In this document: one piece after another, positions 36,077-44,780 of the stretch
How the letters are laid out: the number at the start of each line of letters is the position of its first letter
Numbering within the stretch: the stretch's first letter is position 1
Source: Paenibacillus sp. MMS20-IR301
GTDB taxonomy: Bacteria > Bacillota > Bacilli > Paenibacillales > Paenibacillaceae
Length of the DNA: 64,000 bases
Reading direction: 5' to 3'
NCBI RefSeq assembly: GCF_032302195.1
Contig: NZ_CP135275.1
Location: 5,214,001-5,278,000, forward strand
Program-made: the position numbers and the translations under genes
The notes under the pieces: generated by a model
Told to the model about the DNA's origin: nothing
Databases searched by the model: none
What the model saw: the letters and a program-made list of their open reading frames with translations, nothing else

Positions 36077-38524
36077 TCATTCATGAGCCAGAATGAGCAG
36101 TTCCCCGCCCTCAGCAGCATCGTTTATCTGCACAATAATTGCACCCTTCTTGCCGTTATACGCCCAGCCGGTCCGGCCGGCCTTCAGCTGCTCCAGGCTG
36201 ATCTCCGCAAGCCCCTCTACCCCGGCTATGCTGAAGTTAGGATAGCACAGGGCGAACTGCAGCAGCTCCCGGCGCGGCCGGTAATCCTGTACAGTATAAG
36301 CCCACTTCAGTACCAGCGCCCCCTCTGTACCCTCAGCCTGTACCTTAAGCTCTGAATACTGTCCTCTGCGGTAGCCGAAGCTGTGCCCGTCATCCTCATA
36401 CAGGCTGTAACCCGCCGAGAAGCCGCTGCCCACCTCCGCCCCGAAGAGATGGAAGATAACCGTCTCCGCCTTATCCTCCAGCGCATATTGCTTCAGCGGT
36501 CCTTCGGCCGTGAACGTCCCCGCCTGCACATACATCGGCATAATATGCAGCGGCGCAGCAGCGAGAATATGGCACCCGCCTGCATGAATCTCCCCGTCCC
36601 AGTAGTCAATCCAGTGCCCCTCCGGCAAATAGACTGACCGGTGATCCGTATCCGGGCGGTAAACCGGGGCAATCAGCACATTGTCACCCAGCAGGAACTG
36701 GTCGCACAGGTTCGTCACATGCGGGTCACGCGGATATTCCAGCACCAGCGGCCGGATCACCGGCAGACCGCATATCTCCGCCTCATGGAACAGGTTATAT
36801 AAATGCGGCATCCAGCGGTACCGCAGCCCGATGAATTCGCGGAGAATCCCCTCGACCTCCTCCCCGAAGGACCACGGCTCCTGGCGCAGCGTACCGATCG
36901 AGGAATGATTACGGCAGTACGGGAAAAAGACCCCCATCTGCGTCCAGCGCACCAGCAGCTGGGCAGAGGTATGGTGGGCAAAGCCGCCGATATCCGGACC
37001 GGCAAAGGCCAGGCCGGACAGGCCCATATTGAGCACCATCGGCATCGCCATCGCCATATGCTCCCAGAAGCTGCGGTTATCCCCGGTCCATACAGCCGCA
37101 TACCGCTGAATGCCTGCGTACCCGGCCCGGGTCAGCACAAAAGGCCGCTCGCCGCCCATATGCCCAGCCAGCCCCTCATAGGTAGCCTTGGACATCATCA
37201 TCCCGTACAAATTATGATACTCCTCATGGGTAACCGCACGCCCGTTATTGAAATGCATCACATCGAGATCCATCGTCTTGCTCTCATTGAATACCGCCGG
37301 CTCGTTCATATCATTCCAGATGCCCTGGATACCGAGGTCCGTATAAAATTTATGCAGATCGCCCCACCACTCCGCAGTCCGGCTGTCGCTGAAATCCGGG
37401 AAGGCGCTGATGCCCGGCCACACCTCGCCGAAGAAGATATCCCCTTCCAGCCGGCGGCAGAAATGCTTCTCCAGCACACCTTCCTTATACACCTCGAATT
37501 TGGGGTCTTTTTTCACACCGGGATCGACAATCGGCACAATCCGCACACCCAGCTCCCCGAGCTCCGAGATCATTCTCTGCGGATCAGGAAAGTTAACGGG
37601 GTCAAAGGTGAAGACACGGTACTCGTCCATATAATGAATATCCAGATAGATGACATCACAGGGGATATTTTTCTCACGGAAGGTCCGGGCGAGCTGCAGC
37701 ACCTCCTGCTGATTCATGTAGCTGTAGCGGGACTGGTGGTAGCCGATAGCCCATTTAGGCGGGAGCGCAATCCGTCCGGTGAGCGTAGTGTATCTTTTGA
37801 CGACATCCTTCATCTCAGGCCCGTTAATGAAATAGATGTCGTATGACCCCGTAGAGCAGCCAATGGTAAACGCAATCCCATGCGAACGCATGTCGAAATC
37901 GCTCCGGCCGGTATTGTCGAGGAACAAGCCGTAGGTGAGGTCACCGTGCATATGAATAATCAGCGGTATTGATTCGTAGAGCGCCTCAATTTCCGGCAGA
38001 TGCGGAGCGAAGACATCGGTGTTCCAGTTCGTATAACGCTCCCCGCGTTTATCCAGGAAGCTTGATTTCTCACCCAGCCCGTAAAAATGCGACTTCGGCT
38101 GCATATCATACTCTGCATGGCTCGCACCGCGCGGGTTCCAGCTGGCCAGATTCTGCTGCATGATGGTCTTGCCGGCCGTATTCTCTACGCGGAGCAGAAA
38201 TGATGATTTCTCGATAATCAGCCTGATGTCACTAGTTGTGAAGATCAGTTGCCCGTCCGTCTCCTCTACCGGGAACAGATGCGGGACACAGTTCTCATTC
38301 ATCACCGCCGCCGATGTAGTGAGGTCAGGCACTTGGCCGTGAAAGAGCTTCATCCGGAACATATCATCACTCAAAAAGATAAAGACCATTCCGGCGCATT
38401 CCCCGCGTACAATGTAGACATTCTCCGCCAGCTCCCAGGACACCACACTGCCCGGGGTATTCCAGGTCTCCTTCATCACCAGCGGCCCCATTTTCTCGGG
38501 GCGTATCGCCTCGCTGCTCTCCAT
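36077..38524 (-). CDS. Glycoside hydrolase family 31, alpha-glucosidase type
   Basis: 815 residues without a signal peptide. An N-terminal beta-sandwich (1-230) precedes the (beta/alpha)8 barrel with nucleophile Asp405 in IWNDMNEPAVF and acid/base Asp482 in WTGDNRSFWEHM, both typical of GH31; further markers are AIGYHQSRYSY and DVIYLDIHYMD. The C-terminal beta domains include LLGDNVLIAPVYRPDTDHRSVYLPEG. The enzyme should release alpha-linked glucose (or xylose) from oligosaccharides in the cytoplasm. Start ATG has GGGGG 9 nt upstream. It is monocistronic, with no sugar transporter or regulator beside it. Confidence 0.95.
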   Translation of the reverse strand: MESSEAIRPEKMGPLVMKETWNTPGSVVSWELAENVYIVRGECAGMVFIFLSDDMFRMKLFHGQVPDLTTSAAVMNENCVPHLFPVEETDGQLIFTTSDIRLIIEKSSFLLRVENTAGKTIMQQNLASWNPRGASHAEYDMQPKSHFYGLGEKSSFLDKRGERYTNWNTDVFAPHLPEIEALYESIPLIIHMHGDLTYGLFLDNTGRSDFDMRSHGIAFTIGCSTGSYDIYFINGPEMKDVVKRYTTLTGRIALPPKWAIGYHQSRYSYMNQQEVLQLARTFREKNIPCDVIYLDIHYMDEYRVFTFDPVNFPDPQRMISELGELGVRIVPIVDPGVKKDPKFEVYKEGVLEKHFCRRLEGDIFFGEVWPGISAFPDFSDSRTAEWWGDLHKFYTDLGIQGIWNDMNEPAVFNESKTMDLDVMHFNNGRAVTHEEYHNLYGMMMSKATYEGLAGHMGGERPFVLTRAGYAGIQRYAAVWTGDNRSFWEHMAMAMPMVLNMGLSGLAFAGPDIGGFAHHTSAQLLVRWTQMGVFFPYCRNHSSIGTLRQEPWSFGEEVEGILREFIGLRYRWMPHLYNLFHEAEICGLPVIRPLVLEYPRDPHVTNLCDQFLLGDNVLIAPVYRPDTDHRSVYLPEGHWIDYWDGEIHAGGCHILAAAPLHIMPMYVQAGTFTAEGPLKQYALEDKAETVIFHLFGAEVGSGFSAGYSLYEDDGHSFGYRRGQYSELKVQAEGTEGALVLKWAYTVQDYRPRRELLQFALCYPNFSIAGVEGLAEISLEQLKAGRTGWAYNGKKGAIIVQINDAAEGGELLILAHE

Positions 38525-38607
38525 GCATTTTAGCCCCCTTTGGTTGTAGCCTGTTCTATCCCGGTTCTTCCCGTAAAAGCACTTCTTGACTACATATTAC
38601 CCCGGGC

Positions 38608-38655
38608 TCGCGGAAGACTATCCGCGATTTTTATGACCTGTTGGTCATTTTTTTG
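38608..38655 (+). terminator. Two tandem hairpins with T-runs
   Basis: CGCGGA/TCCGCG followed by ATTTTT, then ATGACC/GGTCAT followed by seven T. Both have the polarity of rightward intrinsic terminators, but no gene reads rightward into them: the neighbour at left is the 5' end of the leftward GH31 gene. They may belong to an unseen small transcript or to a leader of the gene at 38746. Confidence 0.5.
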
Positions 38656-38745
38656 CCGGGAACCGTCATAATTGCCGTTAAAGCGGGTATATTCTATGTA
38701 GGCCAAGGTCGAACCAACTAAATAACCAATCTTAGGAGTGATATA

Positions 38746-39510
38746 ATGAGCAGATCCAATCCTTATAAGTGGTGGAACCTCCTGCTGTATCTCGGCGTGA
38801 TCGCCGTCAACACCCTCTCGGTGACCCTGCCGCTCGGCGGGAACAGCACCGGTGAAATTTCGGACAGGTTTTCTACCTATATCACACCGGCGGGCTATGC
38901 CTTCTCCATCTGGTCCCTGATCTATATACTGCTGGCCGGGTTCGTCATTTACCAGTTCCGCAACGCTGCCGGAGGCAGGGATTCCATACAGCGGATAGGC
39001 ATCTGGTTCATACTGAGCTGTCTCTTTAATATGGGCTGGCTGTTCCTCTGGCATTATCTGTACATTGAGCTGTCAGTAGCCGCCATGGCACTGCTGCTCC
39101 TTTCACTGATTGTGATCTACCGCCGGACACGCAGCATTGCAGATCCGACTACAGGCGAGAAATGGCTGGTTAAGCTGCCCTTCAGCATTTATCTCGGCTG
39201 GATATCGGTAGCCACCATCGTGAATGTAAGCATTGTGCTGGACAAAAATAACTGGGACGGCTTCGGACTCAGCGGACCAGCCTGGGCTGTCATTATGCTC
39301 TGTGTAGGCGCAGTATTGGCTGTACTTGTCAGTTTCCCTCACCGGGACAGCATTTATCCGCTTGTCTTCGTCTGGGCGTATATCGCTATTGCTATGGAGC
39401 ATAAGGGTACTGACGGGATTTTCTTCACCGGTGTAATTATCGCAGGACTTCTGCTGCTCTACAGCATCTGGCTGCTGCTTACCCCGCGCCGTGCCGGGAG
39501 CAGATACTGA
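38746..39510 (+). CDS. TspO/MBR-related tryptophan-rich membrane protein
   Basis: 254 residues with seven or so helices and many Trp residues (YKWWNLLLYLGV, AFSIWSLIYILLAGFVIYQF, FNMGWLFLWHYLYIEL, LPFSIYLGWISVATIVN). The pattern, including TPAGYAFSIWSLIY and FNMGWLFLWH, is that of the long TspO-like proteins usually named tryptophan-rich sensory protein. Ligand and role are unknown; classical TspO binds porphyrins. TAGGAG is 7 nt before the ATG. Confidence 0.82.
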   Translation: MSRSNPYKWWNLLLYLGVIAVNTLSVTLPLGGNSTGEISDRFSTYITPAGYAFSIWSLIYILLAGFVIYQFRNAAGGRDSIQRIGIWFILSCLFNMGWLFLWHYLYIELSVAAMALLLLSLIVIYRRTRSIADPTTGEKWLVKLPFSIYLGWISVATIVNVSIVLDKNNWDGFGLSGPAWAVIMLCVGAVLAVLVSFPHRDSIYPLVFVWAYIAIAMEHKGTDGIFFTGVIIAGLLLLYSIWLLLTPRRAGSRY

Positions 39511-39529
39511 CCCTTTCCTGTCCAGAGCC

Positions 39530-39569
39530 AAAAAATCCCCCGCACCTTTAGATAAGGTTACGGGGGATT
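39530..39569 (-). terminator. Terminator of ridA
   Basis: On the minus strand AATCCCCCG and CGGGGGATT enclose an inner ACCTT/AAGGT pair, followed by six T. It lies 40 nt after the ridA stop and may also help the rightward gene ending at 39510. Confidence 0.85.
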
Positions 39570-39609
39570 GCCGCTCATTCCATGTTATCCTGCATATACC
39601 GGACATCTG

Positions 39610-39990
39610 TTATTTCTTGCGTGCTACCGCTTCAATCTCTACGAGACCGTCCTTAGGCAGACGCGCTACCTCAACGGCACTGCGGGCCGGATAAGGCTCG
39701 GAGAAGAAGGAACTGTACACTTCATTGACTGCCGCGAAATCATTCATGTCCTTAAGGTACACGGTAGTCTTCACCACATGATCCAGGGATGCGCCTGCTT
39801 CCTCCAGGATCGCCTTCACATTGCTCAGCGACTGGCGGGCCTGCTCCTGCACATTATCTGCCAGTGTACCCGTCTGCGGATCCAGCCCAAGCTGGCCTGA
39901 TGTATAGACCCAGTTCCCGGCGATAATTGCCTGGCTGTAAGGGCCGATGGCTCCCGGCGCTTTGTTTGTTGCCACCTGTTTTTTACTCAT
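39610..39990 (-). CDS. ridA: RidA family enamine/imine deaminase
   Basis: 126 residues matching the YjgF/YER057c/UK114 family: GAIGPYSQAIIAGNWVYTSGQLGLDP at the N-terminus, NVKAILEEAGASLDHVVKTTVYL in the middle, and the signature PARSAVEVARLPKDGLVEIEAVA with the catalytic Arg. RidA hydrolyses reactive 2-aminoacrylate and related enamines made by PLP enzymes. It is in the cytoplasm as a trimer. Own terminator follows; the upstream gap of 107 nt leaves room for its promoter. Confidence 0.95.
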   Translation of the reverse strand: MSKKQVATNKAPGAIGPYSQAIIAGNWVYTSGQLGLDPQTGTLADNVQEQARQSLSNVKAILEEAGASLDHVVKTTVYLKDMNDFAAVNEVYSSFFSEPYPARSAVEVARLPKDGLVEIEAVARKK

Positions 39991-40097
39991 GATCTGCTCC
40001 TCCTGCTTGCTGTACGCGGCCTGCCGGCCGCTATGTACAAGTAATGGTTTGTCTTATTGTACGTCCTCCGCTCGGCATATTGCAAACCTTGGCAGCC

Positions 40098-40766
40098 CTA
40101 ATGCTTGCCGATAACCTGAATTACATCGCTGGAGTAGATATGCACGCCGCCGGTGTCCGCAAGGGCAATATTCATCATCGCCCGCGCTACTCTGGCTGCA
40201 GGCACAGCGCGGTACTTCGCCGCTTGTCCGATCATAGCGAAGTCCAGACCCTTCATCAGCACGGCAGCTGCACGCTCGCCGAGCCGGAATTCCTCCCGCT
40301 CGCCCAGCAGCAGGGAGGGCCGGAAGAGATGCAGGCCGTGGAAGCCGGCCGCAATCAGGCCGTCCTCCGCCCGTCCCTTGGTGCGGCTGTAGAAGTTGCG
40401 CGACCTGGCGCTTGCCCCTATCGAGGATACGGCCAGAAACTGCTTCACTCCGCAGTCTTTGGCAAGGGCCGCTGCAGCGAGCGGATACTCCAGATCAACC
40501 CGCTCGAATTGCTTCTGTGAGCCGGCCTTCTTAATAGTCGTTCCCAGACAGCAGAACACGGCGTGGACGCCTATGAACTGCTCTTTATACTGCTCCAGCT
40601 GCTCCCAGTCGATTACAGCCTGCTTCAGCCGTTCATGCTGCAGCTGCAGCGGCAGCGGCCGGCGGACCAGCACGCGGACCTCATCCCAGGCTCCGTTCAG
40701 CAGATCCTCTGTCAGCGCCCTGCCTACCAGCCCTGTTGCTCCCAGCACTACTGCAATTCTCGTCAC
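40098..40766 (-). CDS. NAD(P)-binding oxidoreductase, atypical SDR
   Basis: 222 residues with an N-terminal Rossmann motif VLGATGLVGRALTEDLL (glycine pattern GATGLVG), FCCLGTTIKKAGS, an SSIGA serine and a YSRTKG motif giving the SDR Tyr-x-x-x-Lys arrangement. It resembles the HIM1/YtfG-like atypical short-chain dehydrogenases. Substrate is unknown. Start ATG is 33 nt after the MFS gene end, with AGGCGATCC upstream, so the two may be co-transcribed. Confidence 0.85.
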   Translation of the reverse strand: MTRIAVVLGATGLVGRALTEDLLNGAWDEVRVLVRRPLPLQLQHERLKQAVIDWEQLEQYKEQFIGVHAVFCCLGTTIKKAGSQKQFERVDLEYPLAAAALAKDCGVKQFLAVSSIGASARSRNFYSRTKGRAEDGLIAAGFHGLHLFRPSLLLGEREEFRLGERAAAVLMKGLDFAMIGQAAKYRAVPAARVARAMMNIALADTGGVHIYSSDVIQVIGKH

Positions 40767-40798
40767 CCGGATCGCCTCCTTGTTATCAGACCTTTATA

Positions 40799-42073
40799 TT
40801 ATTGATCCCGCAGAATACGGCGGCCCAGCAGCAATGCCAAGATAATCATCAGCGTCCCTACAACAAGCTGCATGCCATACACCTGCATCCCTTCAGGCCA
40901 GGCCTTAATCCATTCATAGATCCGCCCCCCGATCAGCGGGCCGAAGAAAGCGGCAAGCCCCGTAAGCGCCGCATACATAGCCATGTACATCGGCCGCTCT
41001 TTCTTAGGTGTATCCCCGATAATAAAGTTGAAGGCCAGCTGGTTGAAGCCGCCTACACCTACCCCAAACACAATATGGGCAGCAAACAGAACAGGCAACA
41101 TCGGCAGTACAGACAACAACCCCCACATGAGTGAGGAGACGGCGATAATCGGCAGCGTCCAGAGCAGCAGCCGCTTGTTGCTGTATCTGGCATTCAGATT
41201 GCCCCATACATAGAAGCTGGCCATCATGAAGACGGTCTGTGCTACATTCAGCAGCGACAGCTTCTCATAATTGATATGCAGCAGCTGCAGCATGACATAG
41301 GAATACAGCGGTACTGTCAGGTTCTGCAGCAGCAGCCAGGCTGACAGGAACAGCGTAGACTTCATGAACAGCTTATCATGAAGCGGTTTCTTAAACATCG
41401 GCAGAAAATTCTTCTCTTCCGATCTCTCAAACGGCGCATCAGGATAAAAGATGAATACTACTACGTCCATGAATGCAAATATCCAAACGATAATGTACAG
41501 AATCAGGAACCCGTGCCCGCCCGGATAACGGTCCAAAATCAATCCGCCCCCGTACATGACCAGGCTTCCCAGTGCATTCAGAAATGTATTGCGTATGCCG
41601 AAATACCGGCCTCTTACCCGGGCAGGCACAAGGTCACTGATCACAGAGTTCCACAGCATACCGCCAGCAGTACTGGCTATGAAAGCAATTGTATACAAAA
41701 CTATGAAAGCGGTCACCCAATGCGCCTGGGGAAAGATAAACGGTACAAGACCGGTAGATCCCCATAACAGTCTATGCAGGCCGATAAAAGTAACCATCGC
41801 CCACTTGCGGCTCGGCAGCTTCTGGATCAGGTAGGCCACTCCGATTTGTGCTACGTTTACGAGGGTGGTAAGCGCCAGGACGAATCCGATCTGGCTGGAG
41901 CCCGCCCCCAGATATAACAGAAAGCCGGTCAGGAACTGCCCTTGCAGCAGCACCTGAAATATCGTGGCCGGTATCCCTTCAAAGGTGGCAATCTGCAGAT
42001 TCTTACGGTGTATCGAGGCTTTGCGTACTTCCTTAGAGCGGTTCCGCAGCGGCCGGTTTCTCATGATGTTCAT
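40799..42073 (-). CDS. MFS transporter
   Basis: 424 residues, about twelve membrane helices with a basic cytoplasmic N-terminus (RNRPLRNRSKEVRKASIHRK). Helices such as FLTGFLLYLGAGSSQIGFVLALTTLVNVAQIGVAYLI and GMLWNSVISDLVPARVRGRYFGIRNTFLNALGS show the MFS pattern; the RVRGRYFGIRN loop is the motif-A-like element between helices. The C-terminal half begins near residue 215 after a charged loop (FERSEEKNFLPMFKKPLHDK). Substrate not predictable. AAGGAG is 12 nt before ATG 42073; ATG 42064 is an alternative. Confidence 0.9.
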   Translation of the reverse strand: MNIMRNRPLRNRSKEVRKASIHRKNLQIATFEGIPATIFQVLLQGQFLTGFLLYLGAGSSQIGFVLALTTLVNVAQIGVAYLIQKLPSRKWAMVTFIGLHRLLWGSTGLVPFIFPQAHWVTAFIVLYTIAFIASTAGGMLWNSVISDLVPARVRGRYFGIRNTFLNALGSLVMYGGGLILDRYPGGHGFLILYIIVWIFAFMDVVVFIFYPDAPFERSEEKNFLPMFKKPLHDKLFMKSTLFLSAWLLLQNLTVPLYSYVMLQLLHINYEKLSLLNVAQTVFMMASFYVWGNLNARYSNKRLLLWTLPIIAVSSLMWGLLSVLPMLPVLFAAHIVFGVGVGGFNQLAFNFIIGDTPKKERPMYMAMYAALTGLAAFFGPLIGGRIYEWIKAWPEGMQVYGMQLVVGTLMIILALLLGRRILRDQ

Positions 42074-42167
42074 GGGGTGATAACACTCCTTTGATGCGGC
42101 TTTTGCTTCATTCTACTCCGCAGCAAGTTCCTGTCAATGCACCGAAATCACAAATAAACTTGGAGCC

Positions 42168-43589
42168 TCAGCTGCTCAGATTCTCCTGGACTTCAAGGGG
42201 CAGGTAAAGCGAGAACAGACTCCCCTGGCCTTCCCGGCTGTGCAGGGTGATGAACCCCCCGAGCAGCCTTGCCAGGTCATTACTGATGGATAAGCCGAGC
42301 CCCGTACCGCCATACTTGCGGCTGACATTCGTATCTGCCTGTTCAAAGGCTTCAAAGATCAGATCATGCTTCTCTGGCGGAATGCCGATCCCGCTGTCCT
42401 GCACCTCGAACGCAACCCATTTCCGCAAAGCCGGCCCCTCCTGGCGCTCGACTACGGTGATATTCAGCGAGACACCGCCTGTCATAGTGAATTTGAAGGC
42501 ATTGGAGAGCAGGTTGCGGAGGATCTGCTGTACCCGCTGGGGATCCGTGAAGATCACCCCCGGCACCTCAGTGCCCAGGGAAACCAGGAAATCCAGCTGC
42601 TTCTGCTTAGCCACAACACTAAACTGCTGCAGGAGCAGATCAGGAATTTCGCTGATATTCAAATCTTCATTAACAATGTCCAGCTTGCCCGCTTCCACCT
42701 TGGACAGGTCAAGGATATCATTGATCAGTGACAGCAGATCCTCGCCCGACCGGTGGATAATCCCGCCGTATTCCGCAAGCTCGTCCACACTTAGCGCATT
42801 ATCGCCTTCTTCAATAATCTGGGACAGGTTAATGATGCTGTTCAGCGGTGTTCTCAGCTCATGGGACATATTGGCCAGGAATTCCGACTTGAACTGTGAA
42901 GCGAGCATCAGCTGCTTGGCTCTCTCCTCCAGCACGATTTTATTCTTATGGAGTTCCTCTGTCTGTTCCGATAACAGTTCATTTGCCCGTACAATCTGTC
43001 CGGTACGCATCAGATCCAGCTGGAAATCGCGGATAATCAGAGCGAACAGCACACTCAGCACCAGTCCCGCAGGGAAGGTAACCGGCATGATTTCCGTTAT
43101 GTACTCCTGCGCCGGTATCACCCCGAACAGGGCAATATTCAGCGTATTCACAACGTTGACCACCAGCAGAACTGCCAGTCCTTTCGCGATAACAGAGGCT
43201 GCAGAACGCCGTACCCAGAAGCTGAGTCCGGCACAGACGACGCCCAGAATGGATAAATTCAGCACCCCCACCATAGCTGCTTCATTAATGCCGAAGGTCA
43301 GCCGTGTAAGCCCGGTGCCTACACCTATAATAATCAGAATAAGCGGCTGGGGGTAAGCCAGTGTTGAAATGATAAGCGGCACCATCCGCAGATCAAATAT
43401 CACATTCTCATCCAGCCTGTACCCGAACACTGTGCTGATCCACCCGGCAAAGATGGCGAGCAGCACCCAACTCACTCTCTTAACCGGCTCAGATGCGTAG
43501 GAAACCGTATGCTTGTATATTAAATTTGCCAGATAGGATAGCGTAATTAATAAAGCTGTATTCACAAAAAATATTTTTACAAATTCCAT
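42168..43589 (-). CDS. Membrane sensor histidine kinase (5TMR-LYT type), orphan
   Basis: About 473 residues. Five or six N-terminal helices (1-195) with FDLRMVPLIISTLAYPQPLILIIIGVGTGLTRLTFG match the 5TM-5TMR_LYT input domain. After a linker helix (ELLSEQTEELHKNKIVLEERAKQL) come HisKA with FLANMSHELRTPLNSIINLS and the HATPase domain with QQILRNLLSNAFKFT, DSGIGIPPEKHDLIFEAF and GTGLGLSISNDLARLLGG. ATG 43589 has GGAGTGAGG upstream. There is no response regulator next to it, so its partner is elsewhere. The input family often senses cell-wall or lytic signals. Confidence 0.92.
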   Translation of the reverse strand: MEFVKIFFVNTALLITLSYLANLIYKHTVSYASEPVKRVSWVLLAIFAGWISTVFGYRLDENVIFDLRMVPLIISTLAYPQPLILIIIGVGTGLTRLTFGINEAAMVGVLNLSILGVVCAGLSFWVRRSAASVIAKGLAVLLVVNVVNTLNIALFGVIPAQEYITEIMPVTFPAGLVLSVLFALIIRDFQLDLMRTGQIVRANELLSEQTEELHKNKIVLEERAKQLMLASQFKSEFLANMSHELRTPLNSIINLSQIIEEGDNALSVDELAEYGGIIHRSGEDLLSLINDILDLSKVEAGKLDIVNEDLNISEIPDLLLQQFSVVAKQKQLDFLVSLGTEVPGVIFTDPQRVQQILRNLLSNAFKFTMTGGVSLNITVVERQEGPALRKWVAFEVQDSGIGIPPEKHDLIFEAFEQADTNVSRKYGGTGLGLSISNDLARLLGGFITLHSREGQGSLFSLYLPLEVQENLSS

Positions 43590-43752
43590 AGCCTCACTCC
43601 TGCAGCAAAAATGAGATAGGTGGTACAATTGGTGGAAAAAAGAAGATTATCATTAATACTATCATAATAAAAGAATGAAATCATGAAGCCACAGTGCTAT
43701 TGCATATGTATAAGAGGCACGTTATCTTTCACGGTCTTCTTTTGGCATGCTT

Positions 43753-43798
43753 GCAGAAGAAGAGCGCAAATCAGATGCGATTTGCGCTCTTCTTCTGC
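43753..43798. repeat. Perfect 20-bp inverted repeat overlapping a stop codon
   Basis: Two 20-base arms with a six-base loop (43773-43778). The left part of the hairpin on the minus strand encodes the last residues and the stop of the 88-residue protein gene. It lacks a T-run but is very stable and probably ends or protects the transcript. Confidence 0.8.
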
Positions 43799-44037
43799 GG
43801 CGAGAACCAGGGACTCATAATCTGCCATCGCCTTTTGGGGACAGAAGCCTTCCTTTTATCATTAAGCTGTACATCCGGTTCCTCTTTCAGATCATATCCG
43901 GCTAGAATCCATGGCTCTGCGTCCGGCAGCTTATAGTACCGGGGATGATATGTGCTGATAACATCCCCTTGCTGGGTAAGCACCCGATCCGCATGTATCT
44001 CAATAATCCTGCCTGCAACGACGCAAGGTTTATCCAT
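43771..44037 (-). CDS. Small hypothetical protein
   Basis: 88 residues, AGAGGTG 7 nt before the ATG. A beta-rich small domain is likely (CVVAGRIIEIHADRVLTQQGDVISTYHPRYYKL); the C-terminus is Lys/Arg-rich (DKRKASVPKRRW). It follows csbD by 57 nt on the same strand and may form a two-gene stress unit with it. The stop codon is inside a strong inverted repeat. Family not recognised. Confidence 0.7.
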   Translation of the reverse strand: MDKPCVVAGRIIEIHADRVLTQQGDVISTYHPRYYKLPDAEPWILAGYDLKEEPDVQLNDKRKASVPKRRWQIMSPWFSPQKKSANRI

Positions 44038-44093
44038 AGATATTCACCTCTTCCTGCATATGTCATAATCTGAGCGGAGGGCTGATCCTTATA

Positions 44094-44297
44094 TCAGCTG
44101 CGGATCGACTGTTCCCAATTGCGGTATTCCGCCTCGGCATCATCCTTGGAGTGGCCGTAACGCTCCTGCAGCTTCCCAACAAGCTTATCCTTCTCACCGT
44201 CTATAATATCCAGGTCGTCATCCGTCAGCTGGCCCCACTGTTTCTTGGCCTCACCTTTGATCTGCAGCCACTTTCCTTTGAGTACATTGCTGTCCAC
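44094..44297 (-). CDS. csbD: CsbD family stress protein
   Basis: 67 residues matching CsbD: VLKGKWLQIKGEAKKQWGQLTDDDLDIIDGEKDKLVGKLQERYG with the conserved KGKW and W-G-LTDDDL-I-G pattern. In Bacillus subtilis csbD is a sigma-B general stress gene. I could not find a clear sigma-B promoter upstream here. AAGGAG lies 9 nt before the ATG. The biochemical role of the family is unknown. Confidence 0.93.
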   Translation of the reverse strand: MDSNVLKGKWLQIKGEAKKQWGQLTDDDLDIIDGEKDKLVGKLQERYGHSKDDAEAEYRNWEQSIRS

Positions 44298-44531
44298 TGT
44301 AAGCTCATCTCCTTAGGTGTCGAATTGTGTCTGATAGATTAAATCATACTTAGGGAATTATTACCCCCGGTTTATTGAAATGAATCGAATATACCGGCTC
44401 CAGGCTTCCGGCGCAGGGTAAGGGAACTTGCTTCAAAGAAAGTCAAACTTTGTCACATAATAGTCTTTAAAATTACTGTTCATATATTTTAAACTTTGAT
44501 ATACTTCAGAAGTAAATTTATTTATCTTTTA

Positions 44532-44547
44532 AGTGATTATTTTCACA
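44532..44547. promoter_or_regulatory. FNR/Rex-like palindrome, distal
   Basis: AGTGA and TCACA separated by six bases (TTATTT). This is close to the TGTGA-N6-TCACA pattern shared by FNR/CRP-type proteins and by Rex. It lies about 240 nt upstream of the FMN-lipoprotein gene. Confidence 0.5.
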
Positions 44548-44670
44548 TGACTATCGCTCAGCTTGTGCTAGAATGCCATCGAACAAGAAACGAGATGATT
44601 AAATTTTTTCTTATTGTCTGCCGATATATGTCATGTGACCGCTACAAAAAGGGTCTTAGGACCGATTCAA

Positions 44671-44709
44671 AAGTGACAAATGTCATTTATAAAGTGATTT
44701 TTATCACTT
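44671..44709. promoter_or_regulatory. Pair of FNR/Rex-like palindromes, proximal
   Basis: AAGTGA-N6-TCATTT (44671-44688) and AAGTGA-N6-TCACTT (44692-44709, perfect), spaced 21 bp apart centre to centre, two helical turns. The second lies directly upstream of the predicted -35 box. Confidence 0.6.
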
Positions 44710-44713
44710 CCAA

Positions 44714-44743
44714 TTGCTATTAAAATGTTTTACATTTTAATAT
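44714..44743 (+). promoter_or_regulatory. Promoter of the FMN-lipoprotein/Ndh2 genes with a perfect operator in the spacer
   Basis: TTGCTA (44714-44719) and TAATAT (44738-44743) with an 18-base spacer. The spacer holds a perfect palindrome, TTAAAATGT and ACATTTTAA around TTT (44720-44740), where a bound repressor would block polymerase. Confidence 0.55.
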
Positions 44744-44780
44744 ATATATTTTAAACTATTTTCTTGGAGGTCATATCAAA

